The position numbers were made by a program, and so were the translations under genes. This document shows, piece by piece, positions 46,296-58,800 of a stretch of 64,000 bases of DNA. The notes under the pieces are model-generated. The model was not told the origin of the DNA. It saw nothing but the letters and a program-made list of their open reading frames with translations, and did not search any database. Position 1 is the stretch's first letter. Each line of letters begins with the position of its first letter. Origin of the DNA: Mucidula mucida (lineage: Eukaryota > Basidiomycota > Agaricomycetes > Agaricales > Physalacriaceae); the NCBI GenBank assembly GCA_015501055.1, contig JADNYV010000078.1, positions 1 to 64,000 of the forward strand. The letters run 5' to 3'.

Positions 46296-49200
46296 ATGTC
46301 ATCTGGAATCCCAACCATACCCCAGTTCGTCTACGAGCTGATGCTCAAGAATGACAAGACAAATTGGGCCTCATTCAAGATCCGAATCAAGCAGTCCGCC
46401 ACCCGAACAGGGCTCAAAGGCTACATCACCGGAGATATCTCTCGCCCACCCATTGTTATCCTAAGCTCTGGCCAGGTCGAACCAACCACCCCATTCTATT
46501 CCAAGACCCCTTTCCGCGACAAATGGGATTTCCGTGACGGCTGCGCCACAGCGCTGATTGTCCAGAACGTCATCGATCCCGTTGCCATTGGGCTGAACGT
46601 TGAGGGAACAGCAGCAGAAGTCTGGGTTCGTCTCGAGCAACTCTGCATCCCTAAGAGTGACGCCGCACTTTCAAATGCGGAGAACATGTTTAACACCGCG
46701 GCATTTACTGGCGGGTCAACGGATGAACTTGACGCCCATTGGGCTGATCTCAACGCACAAGTCGTGACATTGAAGTCCTTGGGTAAGGCGGTCACCGACA
46801 AGGATCTCAAGGGTGTCCTAATTCGGTCACTCCCTGCTACTAATCCTCAGTGGCTGCCCCTCATCGCTTAGCTGTTTCCCCATCCTACTGCCGCGGACGT
46901 CTGGGCTGCTATCCTCTCGTACGCAGCAACGATCAAGCTTCCCAAGTTGCCAACCGGTGGATCCACGGCGCTCGCCGCCACTGGTAAAATACACTGTACG
47001 AACCCCAACTGTAAAGCAAAGGATCACGGCAGCCATTGGGTTGTGGACTGTTACTGGGAGGGTGGAGGAAAAGAGGGACAGTTCCCACCAGGTTTCGAAC
47101 AGAGGAGGAAACAAAGCCAACCAGACAACGGCAAACGCGCCGGCTACAACCCCTTCTACGTCCCATACCGTCCTCGCCGCGAGATCCACTGGCGAGGATT
47201 GGAACTCCTCCGTCTCCGTTGCATTTGACGATGAGGACTACAACAATCCTCCCCAGCTCAAACCCTGCCATTGTGCGGCTCTTGTCCAGTCGCATTTGTG
47301 GTTGATGCACCTCTTTCTGATAGTGCGGCGGTGAGTCGCACCTTCGAGGGGATGGCGCCCGCAATTCCCCTCATCTTCCTCGACTTTGGTGCCAGTGATC
47401 ACTTCTTCCGCGACCGGAAGGATTTTACCGAGTACAATCGGTTCCATACCGCACAGGGAAATCTGCACTGGCGTCTGAAGGGGATTTTGCTATCGTTGGC
47501 AAAGGGACTGTTATTCGCACGTTTGAGGTTGGGGGCAGGAAGGTGACGCTTACCTTCAAGAACGCCCTTCACGCTCCCTCGCTATCCGCGAGTTTGATCT
47601 CCGTGAGCCAGTTCGACCGTAGTGGCTATTACTCCCTTTTTAGTGGGGGAGAAGTCATTATTACACAGGGTGTAGTGGGAAACCTATCCTTCATGGTCGG
47701 GGGTCCGCTGGGATGTATGTCCTGGATCCTTGTACAACTTCGCAATGTTATCGACGTTGTTGCCGGTGGATCTTGACACCTGGCATCATTGGTTCGCGCA
47801 CTCAGATGTCACCGTATCCGAGAAATGGTGTCGAAAGGATTGGTAGATGACTTGAACATCACCAACCTGAAAGTTGAGGGACGTTGCCCCGACTGTCAGG
47901 CGGGCCGTCAGCATGCCCGTCCTTTTGATAATCCAACGGATCCCGACGTACCTCCTCTGGGACTTGTTGCGACGGACTTGCGGGGTCCGTCGCGTACAGC
48001 GTGCCTGGGGGGAATGTTTACATGATGGTTATCGTTGACGCCGGTACTTCCTTCAAGTACGGCGAGTTCTTAAAAGATAAGAGCAATGAGTCGACCATCA
48101 AGGCCTTTGACGACTATCAAGTCCTTATGGAAAACCAGACAGGACGGAAGGTCAAGCGTGTTCGAACTGATAATGTGTTCAACTCGCGTGCGTGGACGAG
48201 TATTTCAAGACTCACGGAATTATTCACAAAACCACCGCACCTTACTCCTCTGCCCAGAATGGGCTGGCAGAGCGAGCACTGCGTACCATCCTCAAGGATG
48301 TACGCGCATATCTCCATGATTCCCAGTTGCCCCACAACATGTGGGCTGCAGCGGCGGCAACGAGCATTTATGTTGTAATTGTATGCCGACTAGACGCCAC
48401 CCAGAGAAGATACCTGCGGGGGCGATGTTAGGCGAACGGCAGAGCGTCGCACATCTGCGCGTATGGGGAGTTGTTGCGTGGCGAAAGCACCTGTTGTCCA
48501 TGGTGCACGGGTGGATGGGAAAAGCAAGTTGGACACCGCGGTATCCCCGCCACTCTGATTGGGTACGGAGTTGGCGCGGGAAATTATGTCCTTATGGATA
48601 ACCGTGGTGTCCAGTTTGTTAGCCGCAATGTCGAGTTTGATGAGACGAGACGTCGAGGACAGATGGTGAAGGAGTATTTGGCGAGGGGGTTTCTGACACT
48701 TCTCAAACGCCGGTGCACACGGATGCATTCAATAGTGCCCCATCACATTTGGTGGTCGCTCCAGGCGAGAAGTAAAGTTAGATTCTTCTCAAACTTCTAT
48801 TACCTCACCTCTCGCTTCTTCTTCCGTTCATTCAACACCGGCTAATAATCCCATCCCTTCACAGCCCAGACGTTCGCCTCGTGTTCCTATTCCAACGCGC
48901 ACCGCCTTAGACAATGCCGCGTACAACAACGGGAGGAACTGCCCGCGCTTCTGGCAAAGAGTGGGCGCACGACAATCCTACTGCACACGCTGCCTGGAAT
49001 ATATCAGCCGAGCTTGACGACTTTATTGCCTTAATGGCTGCCACAAAGGACGACACCTATGAGCCGAAGACCTACACGGAGGCCATAGTCTTGACGCTGA
49101 CCGTTGGAGAGCCGCAATGGATGTTGAGATGGAACTACACCGTTCCAAGGGTACGTGGGAATTGGGAACCCCACCACCCGGTACAAACATTATGGCAGGT

Positions 49201-50611
49201 TGCTGGGTCTTAGCGGTGAAGAAGGATGGCGAAGGCTGTTGGATACGCGATAAGGTGCGCTGGGTTGGAAAGGGTTTACCCAGATCCAGGGAGTCGATTA
49301 TAACGAGACCTGGGCAGCTGTCGCACGGATGGAATCCGTGCGCATGCTTTGCGCCGTGCGGTAATTGAAGGTCTTTATGTCTGGCAGATTGACTTTGAAG
49401 CTGCTTTCTTGAATAGTGTGACGCGCGAGGAGATATGGATGGACCAGCCTAAAGGATATGAGGTGAAGGGACGCGAGGGGGAGAAGTGTTGTTTGAAGAA
49501 GACGATATACGGAACCATGCAAGGCGGGCACGATTGGGCAGATACGTTGGGTGGAACATATGACCAACTCGGGTATACGACTTCTCGAGCGGATCCTTGT
49601 ATTTGGGTTCGGAGGAGTGACAATGGCAAGTACACCCTTACAGCCACTTATACCAATGACATTTTAGGCGCGTCTACTTCACCAGCTGAGGCTGAGAGGA
49701 GGAAGAATGAATTTGGCGCAATCTGGGCTATCAAGGACGTACTTGCGCAAGAACGTCTACTTGGGATGAAGATCCTGGAGGACCACAACGAGGGACGGAT
49801 ATCACTCTCTCAGCGCGCGTACTTTGTAAAGGTTCTCAAGGATTATCGTCTTGAGAACGTTCCTCTCCACTCTACTCCCCTTCCCTTGGGTTATCCCTCA
49901 CCAACACATGTCCCCCACCACTGACAGCAAACGCGAAGCCATGGAGGACAAGCCATATCATCCCTTCTTGGCGCAGTCATGTGGGGGCAATTAGCCACAC
50001 GACCTGACCTATCCTATGCCGTCAGTGTTCTATCCAGATACCAGAACAACCCCGGACTGAGCATTGAAGGCCCTCCTTCATGTTCTGGGCTACATCGGCA
50101 GACCATCAAGTTCGGTTTGCAATTCGAGCGCGATGCAGATTTAGCGCCCGTTGGGTACGTCGACGCCGACTATGCTGGATGCAAAGATACTCGTCGGTCA
50201 ACATCTGGACAAGTTTTCCTGATGGTCGGGTCTCCCGTATCGTGGAGTTTGAAGAGGCAGGCAATGGTAGCCTTATTGATGGTGGAATCTGAGTATGTCA
50301 CTGTCTCACGCGGCGGTCAGCAGATGAGGTGGATGTACTCGTGGTTGGACGAAGTCGGGTTACCTCAAGAGAAGCCTGGGAACATGTGGGGCGACAACAA
50401 AGGTTCACTCGACTTGACAAAGACAACAAAATTGCACGCTAAAGTCAAACACATCGACATTCATCACCACTACATCCGCGAGCTGGTATCGAACAATGAA
50501 GTCCGCCTTAACTTCGTTTGTGGTAACGAGAACCCCGCCGACATTTTTACCAAGCCCCTTGCTTGTGAGCCACTACCGCTGCCTCGCCGCGTTGAATATT
50601 GGAGAGATTGA
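46296..50611 (+). pseudogene. Copia gag-pol, multiply frameshifted
   Basis: Gag starts MSSGIPTIPQFVYELMLK and has an in-frame TAG after WLPLIA (46,871). The zinc-finger-like segment is CTNPNCKAKDHGSHWVVDC. The protease motif is DFGASDHFF (usual DSGASDH). The integrase has WHHWFAHSD, CPDCQAGRQH and SAQNGLAERALRT. The RT has VWQIDFEAAFLN and, at the active site, TYTNDILGAS where YVDDI is normal, so one catalytic Asp is Asn. RNase H includes YVDADYAGCKDTRRSTSG and MWGDNKGSLDL and ends RVEYWRD. Frames change repeatedly between 46.9 and 49.4 kb. The element is inactive. Confidence 0.85.
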
Positions 50612-50636
50612 CGAGTAATTGTCGGATCTGGGGGAG

Positions 50637-50933
50637 TGTTGGAAGTTGATCCGACATGTACTGGCGGTGATTTCCTTTTCTAGTCATGAACTCCTATACA
50701 TACCTATATAACCATCCCGATCATTTCATCTCACCTCAGTCGTTTCCATCACTCATGTGCGACTGAGGTGAGCTTATACCATTGTACTCATACTACTTAT
50801 ACTTACGACATTCCAGATAAGCTTACAATATCCTTTATCCTACTTTAGGTACAGTGTCGACTCAATACAGTCGTTTCCATTACTCGTGTGCGACTGAGAT
50901 AAGCTTACAATATCCTTTATCCTACTTTAGTCA
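50637..50933 (+). repeat. Copia 3' LTR
   Basis: Starts with the same TGTTGGAAGTTGATCC, directly after the polypurine tract. It contains a duplicated internal motif AAGCTTACAATATCCTTTATCC. The end is placed at TTTAGTCA with moderate certainty. Confidence 0.75.
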
Positions 50934-52520
50934 AGTTCTCCGATTGTTCGCAACGTTTTTCGAAACAACTGTGTGCCACCGTTTCTGGATGTACCCTTAT
51001 CGATACTATCGATTTTACAAGGTGGCGTTCAAGCGTCCTGATGGGGATTGAATAGAGTTAACATCAAGTTTGTTGAACATACAGGAGACGCAGAACCAAA
51101 AAGCCTGACATATGCATCAGTAAGTTCGGACCCGTCTGGTGGCGTCTGGCGGGGGTCACTGTCTGGCGCCGCATGGTGCCATGCACACCATACCGGTACC
51201 AGACCAGCCAGACCGTTATGCAGCCAGACTTGGTAGACTCTGCCAGACATTGCCTAATTTTTTTTTCTTTGAAAGTCAATGACCCGTCACAAACACTTCT
51301 TGTGCTGCTCCTCAGCTCCTTGACATAGTGCTCGACGTTGTTTTCAGTATTGACACAGACACGCTCGGTTATAGTTCGGTTATGAACCGGACCGAGGCAC
51401 ATGGTCTGTGCGCAAGCACACAACTGACCACATGCATGTTGGATTTTAATTTTGTCCAAGTCCGATTCATTGCCTTTTGCCTTCTTCCATCACGACGTCC
51501 GCCATTCTCACCGTCTCCCCATCTGCCCAGTGCCCTCATTCCTTGGGCTACTCCTATGATGGCCTCGCGTTCAAGGTCAACAATGACCACAAGCGATGCG
51601 CCTCCTTCCCTACATCAAACTCTGGCTGTGCAGCGTCTTCCAGGACTTAGCGAGCAACGACGGGTGCCCAAGCAAGGACGACACGGACCCAGGCGAGGAC
51701 GAGTGCACGGCAGCTGTGGGAACATACAACTTGTTTGATGTGCAAGGGCAAGGTGGTGAGTCTTTGCTCGCGACTTGGTAATCTTCCGTTGATTCTGACT
51801 TGCGGCGCTGAGCCATAGGTAGTTGTACCGTCAAAGTTGTTAGCAACGACGGCGCAAATGCTGGCTACGATGATTATGATGGTAATGTGCGCCCATTATC
51901 CCTACCCTCCCTGTGCTGCAATTCACGTGGATCCTAGCACACTACTTGCATCACCGTTCCTAACTGCAATTTTCCTGAACGATGTTCGTACGTCTGACTC
52001 ATCGCTCTCAGTGACAGCATGCCTGACTGCGAAGCCAGAATGAGGACAGCAAGCTATGCGGACAGTAAATGCGAACACGAGGACCTGACTACGAGGACAG
52101 CGAGCCCGACTACGAGGACAGCAAGCTATGACGATATACATGTGAACACGAGCAGCAACATCGACTCCAAGATTAGCCGGGCACGATCAGGATGCCGACA
52201 ATAAAATGGCTACCCATGTCTACAGGCGCGAATCACCATCATACCCGTACACGCGACTGCGGTAATTACACACTTCCACCATGGTATGTCCGCTGCTCAT
52301 TTTAGCTGCTCAACTGCTAATTGTCCTGTCATAGCGTATATGCCACACCTCTGGCGTGTGGTTTGTCCGCGGTACTCAGTGCTGCATTGAAGGTTGAGAT
52401 ATGTATACTTGCTGCATTGTGTACTAAACATTCGTGTTGTATTAGATAGGCCAATTTATTTTGTTACGGCTTCCTTATTGCTATGAATCTTATTGTGATT
52501 ACGGTTACTGCCAGTGGCAT
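50934..52520. other. Repeat-rich spacer between the two retroelements
   Basis: Contains GTCTGG/CCAGAC-rich sequence at about 51,055-51,250 that recurs inverted at 62,575-62,790. Near 51,560-51,890, broken frames (VFQDLASNDGCPSKDD, YNLFDVQGQGG, SCTVKVVSNDGANAGYDD) hint at a decayed cysteine-containing protein gene. None is intact. Confidence 0.4.
51055..51250 (+). repeat. CCAGAC-rich repeat, copy inverted at 62.6 kb
   Basis: Shares, in inverted orientation with 62575-62790, TTTGTTGAACATACAGGA, GACGCAGAACCAAAAAGCC, TCAGTAAGT and many GTCTGGTG/CCAGAC hexamers. The Gypsy element sits between the two copies. Confidence 0.6.
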
Positions 52521-52710
52521 TGTGACAGCAGCGAGTCGGTTCGGTGCTGGCACACGAGTTGAAGGTCAGACGAGATGATAACGGTTGGGAAGCTAGTCAT
52601 ATTTCAAGTAGAGTAGGGCTTTATATATGGTAGATAAACGTGGGAATAAAGGTAATCTAATCAGCGGAATGTAGGCCGAGGGAACCAGTAAATCTATCGC
52701 ATGTGTTACA
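52521..52710 (-). repeat. Gypsy 3' LTR
   Basis: 190 bp, TGTGACAGCAGCGAG...GTTACA on the forward strand. It is the downstream (3') LTR because the coding strand is reverse. Confidence 0.95.
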
Positions 52711-52807
52711 TACGCCCTCTGGGTTCTGTTTGCAGGACCCTAACAAATAATCAAAGACGATGAACGAGAAGGACGAGTGGTGTGTGAGAAAGAGAGAGAC
52801 GCGTGAG

Positions 52808-55800
52808 TTAAACTTCGCCGGAGGCACCATCAACCTGTCCCCCGGGAATGAATGGTTCGGCGTCGGGGTTGAGACGTCCTTTGCCTTTGTCCACCGACGA
52901 CGACTCTTCTCCAGGGTCTTCATACACGTCTTCCTCAGTGTTATTGGACGGACCAGCGCCCGACTGGTCATTAGTGCCAATGGTGAGGTCGCTGAGAGTG
53001 GATGGAACATCGGAGGGGGAGAAGAATGGTTGAGTAGGATCGGTGAAGGTCATAAGGTCAAGGATGCCGGCGTCTGTCTCAATGGACATGGGGTCAATGT
53101 CCATGTCGTTGCCCCAGTAGCGCGTGGATTGGCCTCGGGCAGAGTTGGGTTTGGTGCTGCTGGCCGCCCGAGCCTTGGTGTGTTGCGTCTTCATCTTCTT
53201 TGCCTTCTTCATCTCGTCGCCCCACCGCTCTATCTTCTCCATCTCCTCCTTCCTATATTCCTTCATCGCCTCCTTCCTTCCAAGAGCCTTGTCTTCGCGC
53301 TCAGTACAACCTAGGGAGCCTAGGAGCCACGCGTTCTTCAGACAATCGAAGAGGACGCGTTCTTGCTGCGAGAGTTGAATGTCTTTGGGAACGGCCCTGG
53401 GAGGAAGGATGTCGTCAATGGTAACAAGGCGGCTGTTGGGGATGAGGAAGCACTCCTCGTTGCTGTCCCAAGTGACGGCACTGCCGATACTGGGTTCGTC
53501 GTCGATGGCGCGAGCGGCCTTCTCGAAGCCTTCTGCCTTCTTGATCTCGCTGAAATCTAGGAGCGTATCATCCGCCGCCATGCGGAACTGTTGGTCGATG
53601 CGAGTGAGCTGATCGCGAGCGAAGATGGAGGAGGATCCGTCAAGCGGGTCGCGAACAAGCGCCGCGTTGGGGGAGAGTGCAACGAAGTTGACGAGCTTCG
53701 CAAGCCGGGCTTTGATGGCGAGCTCATTGTGGGACACGTTCTTGACCATGATGGGTGGCAGCGATGGGAAGTAGGCGCGGAAGGCTGAGAGAGTTGTAGG
53801 AAGGGAGGCAACTTGCACGGGGGAATAAATGGTCAAAGCTGTCCCCCGTGGCCTCTTATATCTGTTGGCTGCTAGTATGTTATCTTCTATTTGAAAATTC
53901 AGCAGGTGAATGGAAAGATTTGTACCCCCAATTTCTGAGACATCCTCCGCTTCAATGTGCTCCTCGTCGTGCCGGGGTAAGAGGGAGATACGTGGTACTC
54001 CCAGTACTTCGAGATACTCCTGTAGAGCCGGGAGCTGCTCTACGAGTGAGTATGGCATTCAGGTGGTGTCACCGGTGTCCCACTTAACCTCAAAGTCAGC
54101 CGTGGTTCCTTTACCGCGGTGTCTAATTATCGAGTGAACCTTCCATTTGCGGTCCGCTTCCGGAGTCCATCCCAGCTGCGAGTGAAGCCGACCAGGAAAG
54201 AGTCGGTCATCGTTGGGCACATGTACCCGTAAAAGCGATGCATGAAACGCGTTGTGGATGTTCCGGTGTTTCAATTCCGTGGGTAGGTCGAGTTGGAAGG
54301 TGTTATTTTGAAAATCCTTTGTTATCTTGTACGGGCCAATGAATTTTGGGGAGAGTTTGCGAGCAAGACCCTTTGGGAGCGAAAGATTGACAGTTGAAAG
54401 ATAAACCAAGTCTCCCTCAGTAAAAGGTACTTCTCGACGACGGTGATTCGTGTCACGGGTCTGTTTGAGGCGCGCTGCAAGTATGCTGTTGTGAGCACTC
54501 ATGACGGCTGTCTTCATGTTCATTGCGAATTTGCGTACACCCGCATATCGCTTATCCACGTTGTTGTTCCAGATAAGCGCGTGTGGCGTACGGCCAGAGT
54601 TTAGGAAGAAGGGTGAAAATCCCGTAGAATCCGACTTGGCTATGTTGATGGCAAATTCAATGCCCGGAAGACGCGAAATCCAATCCTTCTGATCGCTAGA
54701 GATACAAGTCCTGATCATCTGCGTAACTGTCCGGTTCGCGCGTTCGGTTGAACCATCAGACTGTGGATGGTATGCACTTGACATCCGAAGGTTGATGCTA
54801 ATCAGTCGATGAAGTTCACTCCAGAAATGGCTCGTGAACAGAACGTCGCGGTCCGAGATGATGTTTTTTGGCAGGCCGTGATGCTTGTAAACTTCTTCAA
54901 AGATAAGTTCCGCCACTTGAGAAGCCTTGTAGTTAGTCCTGTAAGGTACTAAGTGAACCATACCAGTTAGCAAGTCAATAATGACTGCTATCGCGTTGAA
55001 CGAACCATTCTGGTTCTTAGATTCTGGAAGAGGGCCAATGAAATCGATCCCAATCGATTCCCAAGGGTATGTCGGCACGTCTAGTGTCTTTAGAGGTCCA
55101 TATGCGCGCTGGTTGTTTGGTTTGCTGCGCTTGCAAACCTCACACAAATCACAAAATGACTGGATATCTTGATTTATTGTCTTCCACCATATGTGGTCCC
55201 GCAAGTACGCGCGCGTCTTGCTGGTACCAAGGTGGGCAAGAAGAGAGTGCGCCTCGGAGATGATAATCTCACGGAGGTTACGTCCATCAATGACGATGTG
55301 GTCTGGAATGCCTAGAACTTCTTGATCTCCTTCCTCCTTTAGGTAAATTAACCCATTTCGGACGACAAAGTTCTTGTGCAATTTGGGAGCCTCAAGAATC
55401 TTCGCAAAGGTGGGATCCTTCGAGTAGTTCAACCGTATAATGTCAATCAGATTTACACCAAGAATTTTCTCATTCAGAAGACTGACGAGTGAAGTAACCT
55501 TTGCCGTGATGTCCGTATCACGTACGTTCTCGTAATGGCGAGGTAAGTCTGTTATGTGTCCATCTTCTCTATTCTGACCGTTGTTGCCCGACTCTGCGTC
55601 GGCAGCTTGGAAAGCAGCGCTTGACTCCGCGTCGGCTTTTGCATTACGGACGTTCGACTCTGTGTCGTTGTTTGCATTACGGACGTTCGACTCTGCGTCG
55701 TCGTTTGCAGTCAACTCATCTGAGTCAGAGTCAGCGTCAACTTTCTCTGAATCCATTCGGATACCATCACAATCGACGACATAGTCGTTTGCAGTTGTAT

Positions 55801-58800
55801 TGGTACTCCCGCCCTCTGGCTGAACCGTTGGTTCAGTCACTTTGGACCAGCCCTGGGGCTCTCGCGGACCCACCATCCGAAAAGGACGCTTTGCCATACG
55901 CTTGGCAAATAAGGACGCCTCATCCTCCGTGTCAGCATGACTTTGCTTGCTTGGCACCGCGACCGGTTCATCCGAGTTGCTCTCTGAAGGTAGGACAGCG
56001 CCTTCCTTGACCTTCCAGGTTGGTCTCCGTGAGCGAGTGCTGCGCCGTTGTATGCTGACATCTTCTTCAAGTCTCTGGGACATTCCCACAGCTGAAGCTT
56101 CAAGACCCACGACAACGGGGCGTGTCAACACGTTGGAACTGCCAGATGGCCTCGGTAGTGGGTTCTCATCATCAAATTGAGGATACTCCCCAGGAGAACG
56201 CTCAGTTCCAGGTGCGTCGTCCGCGTAAATTCGAGATAATGTGTCACTTAACACGTTCTCCACGCCAGGTATATGGATGATCTCGAAATCAAACTCGGCC
56301 AATTGTTCAATCCACTGAGCACGTTGGCCGCGCAGCTTGCCTTGTGTAAACAAGTGTGTTAGCGTCTTGTGGTCCGTGTACCACCAAAATCGCATGCCTT
56401 GCAGTAAGTGGCGATACCGCAATATAGTTTTGAGGCCCGCTAACATTTCCTGCTCGTGCACAGGATAATTCTGCTGAGCTGCGTTCAGCTTAGCGCTGAA
56501 GAACGCCGCGACGTCCGCCTTATGCCAGTCTTCGCCCTGACTGATTACCCCAGCTATTCCGGTATAGCTGGCATCTGTGACGATGTTGATTGGTGGCGCC
56601 TCTGGACCGTACTTCAACGAGACGCGCTTGTGGTTTCAAAAGGTATGTACCAATCGCTTCACCTCTTCAAACGCGCGCTGATGGTTGGCAGACCATCGAA
56701 ACGTTGAAGTTGATCCTGTCAAATCACTCAGAATGCCCAACGGTACCCTAACACTGGCGATGTCGTCCGCAAGAAATCCTACGGAGCCAATGAATGCGCG
56801 AAGCATTTCCTTTGACGTCGGCGTCTTCCACTTCAAGACGTCGTCGACTTTCTCTAAATCCATTCGGATACCATCATGATCGACGACATGGCCAAGGATC
56901 GTCACTTCTGGTGGTAGAAAGTGACATTTCTTCTTGCTGAGGTAAAACCTTTCCTTTTCCAGGATCTCGAACACAAGCTTACAGTGCTCCAGATGTTCTT
57001 CAAGTGTGTCCGAGTACACGACGATATCATCTAGGTATACATCAAGGAATACACCGATGTACGGCCCAAACATATGGTTCATTTGCGCCTGACAGGTAGC
57101 CGGTGCGTTGCAATCGCCCTGCAACATTACATTGCTCTGCATGTTTCCGGATGGAGTGGTAACCAGATTATGGCGCACATGCTCTGGGATGACCCGAATC
57201 TGCTCGTAGCAGGCCTGCAAGTCCATCGTGGATACATACTTCTTTCCTGCGATACGTCGTAGGACATCCTCGATAGCAGGTAAAGGTGCCGTTAGCTTTC
57301 GCGTATTCTGATTCCTTTCCCTCAGATTGAATACACAACGAAGTTCTAGCTTATCCTTGGGACAATGCGTCTTGAAGGCTGCAATCATAGGCACTGTGTT
57401 CCTTGCCGTGGACATTTCCCAACGACCAGTTTGCAGGTAATCATTTTGTTTCTGATTCCACTGCTCTCTAAGTGACTCAGGACACGTAGACGAACGCCAG
57501 TGATATTGCTTCTCAGGGTCTATTAACGGAACCTCGTGGTTTATCGCGCGCAATGGCGGTAGCGGCTGTTTCGCAGCATCAACAAACAGACCACGCTGTT
57601 CTGCATCGTCCAACAGATGCTGTCGTGCATGTTTGAGGTGAGACTCTGCAACGTCTACTACCCGAGCATCAATCCGACTGACATTCGCGCCCTCTATGGG
57701 CAGTGCATCGGTACTTCCAATCACGATATGCAGGTTGTGCAACCCAAAAGATACCTTGTGCTGGTAAAGAAACGGCGTGCCAAGAATCACGTCGTAGTTA
57801 GAAAGGTTCGCTACATCGAAATATCGATGTTCTTTCACATTCTGATACTGGAACAGTGGTTTAGTCCCATAGTTGATCTTAGATCGTGATCCTTGTACCG
57901 CGAGGTGTAAATCAATAGGTTTTGCCAGTTGAAAGGTCTTCAGCTTGAGAGTTTCAACGGCCTTCGTTGAGATGAAATCACTCAACGAACCGGAATCGAT
58001 CAGAGCGCGACATGGATGTCCTTCAATCTTCACTTCGACGACTAGAGGATGTGGTACCTTCCGCGTGAAGTCGCGGGCTGAGCCAGCGTTACGTTCAACG
58101 CGGTCGACGTACGAAGCGCCAATGAACAGCGAGTCGTCCGACTCGCCATCCTCCAGAGACCAGTCATCATCCCAAAAGGAAAGCGGCCCATCGAAGAGTT
58201 TCCTCAGTCGCGTGAGGTACCACACAGTCGCGTCAAACCTTGGCTTCCTGAGCTCGTTTCGGTTCAGGTGAATCATTTGACCAGTCAATACATCGTCAAC
58301 TCGAAGATCGTCTGGGTCCTTACCCCCACTGCTCACCAGAAAACGGACCTCGTCCGACTCCAGGTGAGCATCATTGCACCTAACGCCAAATGTGTCGTTA
58401 ATGACCTCCTGTAACCAGACAAGCTCAAGATCCCGAAAATGCTGTCGCACCTCCACAGGTGCTGAGTACATCGAAAGGCCAGTCTCCCTGGCCCGCTTTG
58501 CCATATACCACTGGGTGAGTCGTCCGTAGTTTATATCTGATGTCTTCACAACACTCATCCAGTCTAATTCCAGGCTCTCGTGAAGCAAACACCTGTATAC
58601 GACGGCGTGCATTCCTGCTATCCCAGGCGCGGGTTCGACTACCCAACGAGGATGACCGTTATGCTCGTATGGTTCTCCCAGATACTTTGATAGTCGTGTC
58701 AAGAAGCAAGCGGCCTCGTCGCCCAGTAAGTTCCCAACAGGATGGTTTTCAAACCAAACTGGCAACCATTCGTTGAGCACAGAGGCGCGTTCCTCATTCA

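Larger units (their letters stand above)
45895..50933 (+). mobile_element. Degenerate Ty1/Copia LTR retrotransposon
   Basis: LTRs starting TGTTGGAAGTTGATCC occur at 45895 and 50637. The second is preceded by the purine tract GGGGGAG, as expected of a polypurine tract. Between them, gag, protease, integrase, reverse transcriptase and RNase H follow in Copia order (integrase before RT). The two LTRs differ at several positions and at their 3' ends (the 5' LTR has an A-rich insertion), so the element is not very recent. No matching target-site duplication was found. Confidence 0.85.

Noticed and set aside
45890..50940. Target-site duplication for the Copia element
   Set aside because: The five bases before the 5' LTR (AAGAG) do not match those after the 3' LTR, whose exact end is uncertain.
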